Origin: Streptomyces alboflavus
Lineage (GTDB): Bacteria; Actinomycetota; Actinomycetes; Streptomycetales; Streptomycetaceae
DNA: 64,000 bases
Assembly: GCF_000716675.1 (NCBI RefSeq)
Contig: NZ_JNXT01000017.1
Coordinates: 62,001 to 126,000 of the forward strand
Direction: 5' to 3'
The position numbers and the translations under genes were made by a program. Positions 33,753 to 42,417 of this stretch are shown here, in pieces. The stretch's first letter is position 1. Each line of letters opens with the position of its first letter. Below the pieces are notes generated by a model. That model had not been told where the DNA came from and searched no databases. It saw nothing but the letters and a program-made list of their open reading frames with translations.

Positions 33753-34691
33753 TCACTTCGCTGGGTGGTACGTCTCGTCCGGTCCGTCGGACCATTCTTC
33801 TTCGTCCGGTGAGCAGGACTCCTGCTTCCGGGTAGCGGCACGGCGGCGGTGCAGGGCCCGTGCCGCCCACCCCATCGTGAGCAGGACGAGCACGGCGGCC
33901 ACGAGGGGCCAGGGGCCCAGGTCATTCAGCCACTGAGTCACGGCACCCTGCCAGCGGGTGGCGGTGCTCACCACAGGGTCGTGGTCCGCATCGCCGCGCA
34001 GCAGGCGGATCTCGTACCAGCCGTAGTAGGCAACATAAGCGCCGGCGAGGAGTATCAGTGCCCCGGAAGCGCGGCTGACATAGGGCAGAACGGCACGGAT
34101 GCGGGCCAGGGCAGCCTGTCGGGACAGCGCCACGGCCAGCGTCAACGCCTCAACAATCAGGCCCATGCCTGCGGCGTACGCGAGGAACACACCTACCACC
34201 GCGGGCACGCTGCCGACGCGGAAGGCCGTGGTGGTGAGCGCGAGGAAGGGGCCGATGGTGCACGACAAAGACGCGATGGCGTACGAGATGCCGTACAGGG
34301 TCATGGAACGGGCCGAGTCGGCCGGGTTGCCGGTGGCCTGCAACTTCGGTAGGCGGACGCGCAGTTCGCGCCCGGCCAGGAGCCAGACGCCGAGGGCGAT
34401 CAGGAGCAGGCCGATGGCGACGGTGGCCCAGGGCAGCCAGCGCTCCACCGACAGGGCGAGCGGCGAGACCAGCAGCGCGAAGGTGCCGAAGACCAGGACG
34501 AAGCCGCCGGTCAGCGCTGCGGTGGCTACCAGAGCCCGGACAAGGGAGCCGCGTCGGCCACCGTCTCGTGGCTGCTCGCCGCTGCCGGAGATGAACAGCG
34601 TCAAATACGCGGGCAGGAGAACGAAGCCGCAGGGGTTGACCGCGGCGAGCATCCCTGCGGTGAGTGCCAACGCATAAGGCACTCCGGTCAC
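33753..34691 (-). CDS. CcdA/DsbD-like thiol-disulfide membrane transporter
   Basis: A 312-residue polytopic membrane protein of the cytochrome c biogenesis/DsbD family that carries reducing equivalents across the membrane. The two conserved Cys are in AAVNPCGFVLLPAYL and ASLSCTIGPFLAL, each with the adjacent Pro/Gly features of the family. Six core helices are followed by one more hydrophobic segment and a basic tail. The GTG start overlaps the stop of the thioredoxin-like gene, its expected redox partner. Confidence 0.9.
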   Translation of the reverse strand: MTGVPYALALTAGMLAAVNPCGFVLLPAYLTLFISGSGEQPRDGGRRGSLVRALVATAALTGGFVLVFGTFALLVSPLALSVERWLPWATVAIGLLLIALGVWLLAGRELRVRLPKLQATGNPADSARSMTLYGISYAIASLSCTIGPFLALTTTAFRVGSVPAVVGVFLAYAAGMGLIVEALTLAVALSRQAALARIRAVLPYVSRASGALILLAGAYVAYYGWYEIRLLRGDADHDPVVSTATRWQGAVTQWLNDLGPWPLVAAVLVLLTMGWAARALHRRRAATRKQESCSPDEEEWSDGPDETYHPAK

Positions 34692-35278
34692 TTGAGAGTC
34701 AGCCGTTCGATCTCGTCCCCGAACTGCGTGGCGCCGACCGGGCCGAGGCCCACCTTGACGGTGCCGTCGTCGTTGACGAGGGCGACGGCGGGCTGGGCGG
34801 GCACGCCGAAGCGGGACCACAGGGACCCGTCGGTGTCGACGGCGTGCTGGATGCCGTCGAGGCCGGTGTCGGCGACGAACTGCTTCATGTCGGCGGTGCG
34901 GCTCTTGCCGGGAATGCCGACGAACGTGACCTTGCCCTTCCACTTGTCGGCGGCCTTGGCGATGGTCGGGGCCTCGGAGCGGCACACGTGACACCAGGGC
35001 GCCCAGAACCACAGCACGGCGTCCTTCCCAGCGAGCGAGGAGCCCTGGAACTTCTTGCCGTCGAGGGTCGTGGTGGTGAACTTCAGCTCGTCGGGTACGG
35101 GGGCAGAGGCTGCCTTGGTGGCGCCACTGCCCTGGCTGGGCGAGGCGGTCCGGCCCGGTTCGCCCGTCGCCGATTCGGCTGCGGTGGTCTTCTGCTCCGT
35201 GCTGCCGCAGCCCGCCGCCAGCAGCGCGAACGCGGCGGTGATGACCGCGGTGGTGGTACCGAAACGCCTGATGCGCAT
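34688..35278 (-). CDS. TlpA/ResA-like thioredoxin lipoprotein
   Basis: A 196-residue exported protein. The N-terminus ends in the lipobox AALLAAGCGS, so it should be membrane-anchored outside. After a Ser/Thr/Ala-rich linker comes a thioredoxin fold with active site WFWAPWCHVCRSE (WCxxC) and the cis-Pro region GVPAQPAVALV. It would reduce disulfides outside the membrane using electrons from the coupled CcdA-like protein. Confidence 0.92.
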   Translation of the reverse strand: MRIRRFGTTTAVITAAFALLAAGCGSTEQKTTAAESATGEPGRTASPSQGSGATKAASAPVPDELKFTTTTLDGKKFQGSSLAGKDAVLWFWAPWCHVCRSEAPTIAKAADKWKGKVTFVGIPGKSRTADMKQFVADTGLDGIQHAVDTDGSLWSRFGVPAQPAVALVNDDGTVKVGLGPVGATQFGDEIERLTLK

Positions 35279-35580
35279 CGCAAGTCCCTTCCCAATGGGG
35301 CCGTCAGGGCCGACCGAGGGGCGGCCGGTCCTGACGGGAACCCGGTACGGGGCATAAGCGCTTCCCTCCTTGACCCGGATGAGGGATACCGGGCGGGAAA
35401 CCGTCCGTGCGCTGGACTGTGCCGACCGTCGAGAGCTGGCGGCACGCCCCGGGATGGGTCCTGGAGTGGGAGCGGGGCCGGTCGTCCGGTCCGGGGGAAC
35501 CTGTGACGACGCCGGTCCGGCTTCCGCCCCCGCTCCCGTGCCGTGGTGCGGGCTGGGCGCTACCGCCCGCACCACGACGT

Positions 35581-36369
35581 TCAGTCGCCCGCTCTACCTG
35601 CCGGGCGCCTGGGTAGAAGGGCGCAGGCAACCGTCCACACCGGAGCGATCCGGTGACCGTAGCGGTGCACCAGGAAGCCGAGCAGCGCGCCGAATCCAGC
35701 GTGTGCGAGGCCGACGGTGAGCTGGAACTTGGGCCACATGTCGGCGCCGAACTCGCCCGCACCAACCGCGTTGGGTACCGGGCTGAGCAGGAATCCGAGG
35801 GCGAGCGTGAGCCCGTACCCGGTGCCAAGGAGCGTGCCCGTGAGTCCGGCGCCCCAGCGGCGGAAGGGGAATCCGCCGATGAGCACGGCGTAGCTGATGC
35901 CGAACATCGCGCCGTTCCAGACGTGGTACATCCACCCGGCGATGTTCGATGCCGTGTCCGGGCCCCTCATGATCTGGTCGCGCAGCAGCACCCCCATGAG
36001 CATGGGGATGTCTCCGGGCATCGAGTCGAAGACGCGGAAGCCCACTTCCCGTACGAGTTCGAGCACGGCAGTGCCCGCGATGCCGCCAAGCGCGCCGAGC
36101 AGCACCGCCCGGCCCAGCCGGGGCCCCGCCACCCGCAAAGCGATCAGCGGGGCGATGACGACCGCGAGCGCGCCCGGGACGCCGACCTCGCGCACCAGAT
36201 CCGGCAGCGTGCCGTAACCGCCCTGGGCGAGAGCGAACAGCAGCGCGCCCGCAGCCGTGGCCCCGGCCAGGACCACACCTGTCAGCGCCAGGTCGGCAAG
36301 GGCCCGAACGGGAGACGAGGCGACGTCCGGGGCACGGCTGCGGACCGGAGCACTACTTGACGGCACCAT
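35581..36369 (-). CDS. Polytopic membrane protein of unknown function
   Basis: A 262-residue protein with about six or seven hydrophobic helices, for example DLALTGVVLAGATAAGALLF, GALAVVIAPLIALRVAG and GAGLTGTLLGTGYGLTLALG. A conserved-looking loop reads MYHVWNGAMFGISYAVLIGG. I cannot name the family. It has a GGAGA site inside the end of the DUF302 gene and overlaps that gene by 17 bases, so both are co-translated. Confidence 0.75.
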   Translation of the reverse strand: MVPSSSAPVRSRAPDVASSPVRALADLALTGVVLAGATAAGALLFALAQGGYGTLPDLVREVGVPGALAVVIAPLIALRVAGPRLGRAVLLGALGGIAGTAVLELVREVGFRVFDSMPGDIPMLMGVLLRDQIMRGPDTASNIAGWMYHVWNGAMFGISYAVLIGGFPFRRWGAGLTGTLLGTGYGLTLALGFLLSPVPNAVGAGEFGADMWPKFQLTVGLAHAGFGALLGFLVHRYGHRIAPVWTVACALLPRRPAGRAGD

Positions 36370-37342
36370 GGGAGATCTTCTCCGCGGCCATCTTCATCTG
36401 CTTGCCGCCGTCGGCGAGCTTCGGGTCGATGGCCGTGAACAGCGGGGCCGGGTCGTAGTAGCCGATGTGGGCCTTGCCGTCGTCGTCCGCCCAGACGTAC
36501 ATGCGCAGCGGGATGACCGTACCGATAGCCGGGTTCTGCTGGAAGAACATCTTGCCCTTGGCCGGGTTCCCGACGAAGTAGGCGTGCGCGCCCTTGAGGT
36601 TGAGGCCCGTGGACTTCAGCGCGCCGGCCTGGTTCAGATCGCCTAGCACCATCATCCCGCTGTCCGCCACGGACTTCTTCAGCGCGCTCTCGGTATCCGC
36701 GAACGACTTGGCGGAATCGACGGACACGAAGGAGGCCGCGACCTTCGTACCGGCCTCGGCGGAGCCGCCCGTCGCCCCTTGGGCGATCTTGTCGGCGGCC
36801 ATGGCCATCTGCTTGCCGCCGTCGGCGAGTTGCTCGTCGACGGCGGTGAACATCGCGGCCGGGTCGAAGTAGCCGACGTGGCCCTTGCCGTCCTCGTCCG
36901 CCCAGACGAACATCCGGATCGGGATCTCGGTGCCGATGGCCGGGTTCTGCTGGAAGAACATCTTGCCCTTGGCCGGATTGCCGACGAAGAACGAGTGCGC
37001 CCCCTTGAGGTTGAGGCCCGTCGACTTCAACGCGCCCGCCTGGTTCAGATCGCCGAGCACCATCATCCCGCTGTCCGCCACGGACTTCTTCAGCGCGCTA
37101 ACGGTGTCGTCGAACGACTTCGACGAGGCGTACGAGGTGAATGCCGTCTGCACCGCGGCGGAATCCGCTGCGGAGGACTCCTCGGAGGAGGCCGGCGGGG
37201 CGGGCGTCTTGTCGGCGTCGGCCGTGTCGGATGAGTCACTGGAGCCGCACGCCGTGGCGGTCAGAGCCACGGTGAGAGCCCCGACGGCCAGGCCCGTGTA
37301 ACGGGCACGGCGGGAACGCAGTGGGCGTCGGATGAGCTTCAT
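36353..37342 (-). CDS. Lipoprotein with two tandem DUF302 domains
   Basis: A 329-residue exported lipoprotein (lipobox ALTATACGSS). Two copies of a DUF302 domain are separated by a 137-residue period. Each contains KKSVADSGMMVLGDLNQAG, KGKMFFQQNPAIGT, an IPxRMxVWADxDGK segment and ADGGKQM. DUF302 domains are thought to bind small ligands or metals; the role here is unknown. The two copies are also nearly identical at DNA level, pointing to a recent internal duplication. Confidence 0.88.
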   Translation of the reverse strand: MKLIRRPLRSRRARYTGLAVGALTVALTATACGSSDSSDTADADKTPAPPASSEESSAADSAAVQTAFTSYASSKSFDDTVSALKKSVADSGMMVLGDLNQAGALKSTGLNLKGAHSFFVGNPAKGKMFFQQNPAIGTEIPIRMFVWADEDGKGHVGYFDPAAMFTAVDEQLADGGKQMAMAADKIAQGATGGSAEAGTKVAASFVSVDSAKSFADTESALKKSVADSGMMVLGDLNQAGALKSTGLNLKGAHAYFVGNPAKGKMFFQQNPAIGTVIPLRMYVWADDDGKAHIGYYDPAPLFTAIDPKLADGGKQMKMAAEKISHGAVK

Positions 37343-37628
37343 AGGTCAGGTCCCCTGAGTTTGTCGAGTCGCTGTCGCGGGCCGCGCGGGCCCGGGGAGG
37401 GCAGGTCTCGTGCCGCGCCCTGCCCTCCCAGCGGGCGCGGCGAGGAGGGAACCCTCTAGGCGGCGCTTTTCGTGCACGACTGTCAGCTCGCTGACAGACT
37501 TCGGCGTTTGCGCCACCGCGGCACTCGGTCGGAGGAATTTCCCTGGGCTCTGGAAAGCAGATCGATCTCGTGGGGTTACCCCTCCCGTCATATCGAGAAG
37601 GCCGATGAGGCGGGATGGAGCGGACCCG

Positions 37629-39401
37629 ATGGGCCACCGCAGGAGTGTGACCAGGCGCAAGCTGCTGAAATCCCTGAGCGGAGCCGGCACAGGGGCGGCG
37701 CTCCTTGGCGCGGGCGGCTGGGCGGCGCACGCCGAGCTCACGGATCCCGGTGTCGCCCCCACCGAGGAGGGGGCTCCTTTGAGGGACCTGCCGGAGGTCC
37801 GCAGCCGCGGTGGACTTCTCGAGTACGAGTTGACGGTGGCCGCAGCCCGCCCGGTGGTGGGCGGGAGGCGGCTGCACCTGGACACCTACAACGGGCAGCT
37901 GCCGGGCCCGCTCCTACGCATCCGCCCCGGGGACCAGATGCGGATCCTGCTGAAGAACCGGATGCTGCCCACTGGCGTTCCGCTCAACGCGCTGCCGCCG
38001 ATCTGCGCGGACAAGGCCCAGGCGCACCGGCCGCCGCACGATCATGGCCTGGTCGACGGGCTCCTGCAGTGCGTGCCCGAGGCCGTTCACGGCCTGACGT
38101 CGGGCCACACGATTCTGCAGCAGGCGATCACCACCAACCTGCACACCCATGGCCTGCAGGTTTCGCCGGAGGGCAGCGCGGACAACGTCTTCGTCCGCGT
38201 GGGCCTGCTCGGCCACCGTCAGTACGCGTACGCGATTCCGTCCGATCACCCGGCGGGACTGCATTGGTACCACCCGCATCTACACGGCTCCACCACCCAC
38301 CAGGCGTGGTCGGGCCTGGCCGGGCCCATCGTCGTCGAGGGCGACATCGACGCCGTACCCGCGATCACCGAAATGCGCGAGCGGACCATCGTCATCAACG
38401 CCCTGCGCATCGACGCCAACGGGGAGAACCCAACCGCGCTAGTTCTGCCCACCGGTGGCGACGAGCCCTTCACCACCGTCCCGGCCGTGCCCTCGACGAT
38501 GCTCTTCCCCCTCAACGGGCAGCTACGTCCGGTCATCTCACTCCGCCCCGGCGAGACGCAGCGCTGGCGGGTCCTGAACGCCGCCCCGCACCGCTCGATC
38601 TGGCTGCACATCGAACAGCACGCCCTGCACCAGATCGGGCAGGACGGCATCCCCTTCGCGCGAACCAAACCGGTCCGCTCGATCATGCTGTCGTCCGCCA
38701 ACCGCGCCGAGTTCATCGTGCGCGGTGGCGAACCGGGCACGTACCGCATCTACGCCCGCGGCTACGACCAGGGCCACCCCGGCGGCGTGCGCCCCGACAT
38801 CGAACTCGCCACCCTGCACGTCACCGGCACCCCCACAACAGGCCGCATCCCCAACCAGCTGGTGGAACCACCCCGCATCCCGAAGCTGCCCGTCGCCAGG
38901 CGCCGCACCATCACCTTCTCCGGGGACATCTCCGGCAAGTACGGGGCCGGGGTTCGGTTCCTCATCGACGACCGCCTGTTCGACCCCGACCGGATCGACC
39001 AGGAAGTGGAAGCCGGAACGGTGGAGGAGTGGCGGGTCGTCAACGAGGACGTCTTCCAGCACCCGCTGCACATCCACGTCAACCCGTTCCAGGTCGTCGA
39101 CGTCAAGGGCATCCCGCGCGGAGACACCTCCTGGCAGACCGACCCGGACATCTGGTGGGACACATTCCGGGCGCCGCCCAAGGGCGAGTTCACGCTGCGG
39201 ACGTACTTCCGCCCGGACACGCCCGGCAAGACGGTCTTCCACTGCCACATCCTGCCGCACGAGGACAACGGCATGATGGGCAACCTCCTCATCAACCCTC
39301 CTGGCACGCCTGGCCGCCCCTCCCACACCGGACCCGACGCCGGCGACGGCAGCGAGACCGTGCCGCCCGTCCACCCACGCGACGCCGGAGGCCGCCGATG
39401 A
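37629..39401 (+). CDS. Tat-exported multicopper oxidase
   Basis: A 590-residue oxidase of the CueO/bilirubin-oxidase type. A twin-arginine signal (TRRKLLKSLSG) leads three cupredoxin domains. The four copper-ligand boxes are present: TNLHTHGLQ, HWYHPHLHGST, HPLHIHVNPFQ, and FHCHILPHEDNGMM (HCHxxxHxxxxM). It would couple oxidation of a metal or phenolic substrate to reduction of oxygen outside the cell. I use the ATG after GGATGGAG; an ATG 24 bases upstream is possible. It overlaps the following secreted-protein gene. Confidence 0.94.
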   Translation: MGHRRSVTRRKLLKSLSGAGTGAALLGAGGWAAHAELTDPGVAPTEEGAPLRDLPEVRSRGGLLEYELTVAAARPVVGGRRLHLDTYNGQLPGPLLRIRPGDQMRILLKNRMLPTGVPLNALPPICADKAQAHRPPHDHGLVDGLLQCVPEAVHGLTSGHTILQQAITTNLHTHGLQVSPEGSADNVFVRVGLLGHRQYAYAIPSDHPAGLHWYHPHLHGSTTHQAWSGLAGPIVVEGDIDAVPAITEMRERTIVINALRIDANGENPTALVLPTGGDEPFTTVPAVPSTMLFPLNGQLRPVISLRPGETQRWRVLNAAPHRSIWLHIEQHALHQIGQDGIPFARTKPVRSIMLSSANRAEFIVRGGEPGTYRIYARGYDQGHPGGVRPDIELATLHVTGTPTTGRIPNQLVEPPRIPKLPVARRRTITFSGDISGKYGAGVRFLIDDRLFDPDRIDQEVEAGTVEEWRVVNEDVFQHPLHIHVNPFQVVDVKGIPRGDTSWQTDPDIWWDTFRAPPKGEFTLRTYFRPDTPGKTVFHCHILPHEDNGMMGNLLINPPGTPGRPSHTGPDAGDGSETVPPVHPRDAGGRR

Positions 39402-39988
39402 ACGCCCGCGCCCCCGTCCTCGCTGCCGTCCTCTTGGCGGCCGCGCTCGCCGCCCCCGCCGCCGGGGCCGAGCCTCCCGTCTCCCCCGGCTCCCGGTATG
39501 CGCCCGTCCCACCACCGGCGGCCGATGTGCCCGACGACACCGGCACCCGCGACCATCCCTACCTCTTCACCCAACAGCACCGCGACAACCTCTGGTGGTG
39601 GAACGGCACTTGGCTCCCCCAGACCGTGCCGAACGGCGCCCACGTGCAGATCCAACTGCCGGGCGGCCCATCCCGATGGAAGCCGTACACCGGGCCCGGC
39701 TGCCGCACCGAAGGCACCGTCCCCGGACTGCTGTCCCTGCTCCCCGCCCGCTCCACCTACCTCGGCCAGAGCCCCACCCTGCCCAACGACGACCGCATCG
39801 ACGGATACACCAACCTGCAGCGCTTCGACTACACCGTGAGCGGCCTGGGCATCGCCCGTATCTGCCTGCGCCCCGACCCTAGGCCCGCCCACCCCGAGGA
39901 CATCGGTCTGCCGGACAGTGCCGCCGACCCCTATGTCCTCAGCCTGCTGGTCGGCATCCCGCAACTGTCCCTGTCCTCGCCGCTGTGA
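39398..39988 (+). CDS. Secreted protein coupled to multicopper oxidase
   Basis: A 196-residue protein with a Sec signal (VLAAVLLAAALAAPAAGA) and no further membrane helix. The mature part is Pro/Trp-rich (RDNLWWWNGTWLPQTVPNG, GPGCRTEGTVPGLL) with two cysteines. I know no family. The ATGA overlap with the oxidase suggests a shared extracytoplasmic role, perhaps as a partner or copper-handling accessory. Confidence 0.72.
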   Translation: MNARAPVLAAVLLAAALAAPAAGAEPPVSPGSRYAPVPPPAADVPDDTGTRDHPYLFTQQHRDNLWWWNGTWLPQTVPNGAHVQIQLPGGPSRWKPYTGPGCRTEGTVPGLLSLLPARSTYLGQSPTLPNDDRIDGYTNLQRFDYTVSGLGIARICLRPDPRPAHPEDIGLPDSAADPYVLSLLVGIPQLSLSSPL

Positions 39989-40065
39989 ACCGGCGTCCCC
40001 CCGACTGCCGAGGGGACGAATCCCGAGGGTGCCGGGCCGAGCCGGCACTGAGCTAGACATGACTC

Positions 40066-40632
40066 ATGCGTCCTGAACCCGGGCAGGTCCTGCACTTCTC
40101 CGAGGACCCGACGATCACCCGCTTCGTCCCCCACGTCGCCGCCACCGCGCAACAAGCCGACGCCTACGTCTGGGCCGTCGACGCCAACCGCGCGCCGGAC
40201 TACTGGTTCCCGCGTGACTGCCCCCGCGCCCTGGCATGGACGCTCCCGACGACGTCCACCATCGACCGGGAGCGGATCCTGGGGCCGGGCGGCGCGAGCC
40301 GCGTCCATGCGATCGAATACGACTGGGTCGACAGGCTCCTCAGCAGCCGCCTGTTCGCCTACCGGCTGCCCGCCGCCCCGTTCCGGCCCTTCGGCGAGCC
40401 CGAACCCCACGCCATGGTCGCCACCGAATCCGTCGTCCCCCTGGGCCCGCCCGAACCCGTCGGCAACCTCCTGCACCTGCACCGCGACGCCGGCATCCAA
40501 CTCCGTGTCCTGGACAACCTCTGGGGCTTCTGGGACGCGGTCACCGCGAGCACCCTCGGCTGGAGTGGCATCCGCCTGCGAAACGCGCGCCCGCGTCCGG
40601 TCGCCAAAGCCGCCCGCATACCGCCGCCCTGA
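40066..40632 (+). CDS. DUF6886-like cytoplasmic protein
   Basis: A 188-residue soluble protein. LHFSEDPTITRFVPHVAAT, VWAVDANRAPDYWFPRDCPR and RLFAYRLPAAPFRPF look like the small family I recall as DUF6886. It has no signal peptide or membrane helix. Function unknown. Confidence 0.7.
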   Translation: MRPEPGQVLHFSEDPTITRFVPHVAATAQQADAYVWAVDANRAPDYWFPRDCPRALAWTLPTTSTIDRERILGPGGASRVHAIEYDWVDRLLSSRLFAYRLPAAPFRPFGEPEPHAMVATESVVPLGPPEPVGNLLHLHRDAGIQLRVLDNLWGFWDAVTASTLGWSGIRLRNARPRPVAKAARIPPP

Positions 40633-40728
40633 CCCCCTGCCGGCGTTCCGCAGAGGTGTCAACCCCCGCTCCGGAATACCCCGAACCCCCTGTCGGGTTC
40701 CCCTCCCCCGACACCGAGGAGGCGCTAC

Positions 40729-41064
40729 GTGCCCCACACCGACCACCCCTCCCACGTCAAGATCCAGGTCTACTGGCGGCCCGGCTGCCCCTTCTGCACG
40801 CGACTGCGCCGGGGCCTGCGCCGCACCGGCCTGCAGTACGAGGCAATCGACATCTGGCAGGACGCGACCGCCGCTGCCTACGTCCGCTCCGTCAACCGCG
40901 GCGACGAGACCGTGCCGACGGTCGCGGTGGCCGGGCACGCGCTGACCAACCCCAGCGTCCGCCAAGTCCTCGACCTCGTACGCCACCATGCCCCGCAGCT
41001 GTTGCCCGCCCCGGATGCCCAGCCCGCTCGGCGGCGCCTGTGGCCCTGGCGGCGGACCGCATAG
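40729..41064 (+). CDS. Mycoredoxin/glutaredoxin-like protein
   Basis: A 111-residue thioredoxin-fold protein with active site YWRPGCPFCTRLRRGL (CPFC) near residue 18, and the TVPTV-type cis-Pro segment (DETVPTVAVAG). In actinomycetes, glutaredoxin-like mycoredoxins use mycothiol to reduce mixed disulfides. A basic C-terminal tail (RRRLWPWRRTA) extends the core. The GTG start lies after a strong GAGGAGG. It fits the thiol-redox theme of the region. Confidence 0.9.
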   Translation: MPHTDHPSHVKIQVYWRPGCPFCTRLRRGLRRTGLQYEAIDIWQDATAAAYVRSVNRGDETVPTVAVAGHALTNPSVRQVLDLVRHHAPQLLPAPDAQPARRRLWPWRRTA

Positions 41065-41092
41065 CCCCACACGCCCCAAGCCAGGAGTTCTC

Positions 41093-41809
41093 ATGTCCGA
41101 TCCCGAGCGCCGCTACAACGACCTGCGGGCTCTGTTCATCAACGCGACCCTCAAGCCGTCCCCCGAGCAGAGCCACACCCAGGGCCTCATCGACATCAGC
41201 CGCAAGATCATGGAGACGCAGGGGGTGCGGGTGGACGAGATCCGCGCCGTCGACCACGACCTCGCCCCCGGGGTCTACCCGGACATGACCGAGCACGGGG
41301 CCGCGAGCGACGAGTGGCCGGTGCTGTACTCGCGCGTCATGGACGCCGACATCCTCGTCCTCGCCGGGCCGATCTGGCTCGGCGACAACAGCTCGGTCAT
41401 GAAGCAGGTCATCGAACGGCTCTACGCCTGCTCCGGCATCCTCAACGACCAAGGGCAGTACGCCTATTACGGCCGCGTCGGCGGCTGTCTGTTCACCGGC
41501 AACGAGGACGGCGCCAAGCACTGCGCCATGAACGTCCTGTACTCGCTACAACACCTCGGGTACGCCATCCCGCCGCAGGCCGACGCCGCCTGGGTCGGCG
41601 AGGCCGGACCCGGCCCCTCCTACCTCGACCCGGGCTCGGGCGGCCCGGAGAACGACTTCACCAACCGCAACACCACCTTCATGACCTGGAACCTCCTCCA
41701 CCTGGCCCGCATGCTCAAGGACACGGGCGGATTCCCCGCGCACGGCAATCAGCGTTCTCAGTGGGACGCGGGCTGCCGCTTCGACTTCCCCAATCCCGAG
41801 TACCGATGA
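41093..41809 (+). CDS. Flavodoxin-like NADPH-dependent FMN reductase
   Basis: A 238-residue flavodoxin-fold protein. ALFINATLKPSPEQSHTQGL is the phosphate-binding loop region, and ADILVLAGPIWLGDNSSVMKQ is the second FMN contact, followed by GRVGGCLFTGNEDGAKHC. It would reduce quinones, metals or another acceptor with NAD(P)H. GGAG precedes the ATG. Its last 52 bases overlap, tail to tail, the oppositely transcribed membrane-protein gene. Confidence 0.88.
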   Translation: MSDPERRYNDLRALFINATLKPSPEQSHTQGLIDISRKIMETQGVRVDEIRAVDHDLAPGVYPDMTEHGAASDEWPVLYSRVMDADILVLAGPIWLGDNSSVMKQVIERLYACSGILNDQGQYAYYGRVGGCLFTGNEDGAKHCAMNVLYSLQHLGYAIPPQADAAWVGEAGPGPSYLDPGSGGPENDFTNRNTTFMTWNLLHLARMLKDTGGFPAHGNQRSQWDAGCRFDFPNPEYR

Positions 41810-42417
41810 CCGGCGATCGCCGAAGCGGTGAGCAACAGCAGGCTGAGCGGATAGAACACCGGGCGCAGCGGGACTGCGTACGGCAAGACGGCGGCGGCTG
41901 TGCCGGTGCCCAGGGCCAGTAGGAAGGCGGGTACACAACACGCGAAGCCGAGCAGGAGCGCGGGCAGTACACCCAGCAGCCGGGCCAGTCCGCGCGAGCG
42001 CGGGGCGCGGCAGCCCGCTTCGTCCCGCGCCACCAGCGCAAGTGCGGCATTGGCCCCGGCGAGGGCCGCCACGACGGCGCCAAGAAGCACGTTGACGGGG
42101 CTGAGGAAGAACGCGACATACGGGGTGCGCAGGGCCAGGACCGGCTCGTACAAGTAGGGCGCGCGGGCGTGGAACAGGCGGTCCGAGGCCGCCTGCGCGA
42201 AGGGCATGCCAGCCCAGCGGCCGGACGGCGAGAAGGCCAGATCGCCGATCGCCGTGAGATGCACCGCCAGCAGGACGGCCGCCACGATCATCGCCGCCCG
42301 CCGCCGACGCCGTACCGACAGGGCGCTGCGCAGCCGGGAGGGGGTGGCCGCCACGGCGTGGAACCCCGCGTCCCACGCGTCCCCGACCCTGGACAGGGCG
42401 GCCACCACCCGGCTCAC
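41758..42417 (-). CDS. Membrane protein coupled to DUF3179 gene
   Basis: About 219 residues with four hydrophobic segments (AAMIVAAVLLAVHLTAIG, PYVAFFLSPVNVLLGAVVAAL, GVLPALLLGFACCVPAFLLAL, PLSLLLLTASAIAG). I start it at the GTG that overlaps the DUF3179 stop; an upstream ATG lies inside that gene. The CC pair in the third helix could matter for redox or metal handling. No family recognised. Confidence 0.68.
   Translation of the reverse strand: MSRVVAALSRVGDAWDAGFHAVAATPSRLRSALSVRRRRRAAMIVAAVLLAVHLTAIGDLAFSPSGRWAGMPFAQAASDRLFHARAPYLYEPVLALRTPYVAFFLSPVNVLLGAVVAALAGANAALALVARDEAGCRAPRSRGLARLLGVLPALLLGFACCVPAFLLALGTGTAAAVLPYAVPLRPVFYPLSLLLLTASAIAGHRYSGLGKSKRQPASH

Noticed and set aside
38538..40060. 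Leftward frames antisense to the multicopper oxidase and its secreted partner
   Set aside because: Both rightward genes have signal peptides and copper motifs; the antisense frames have none.
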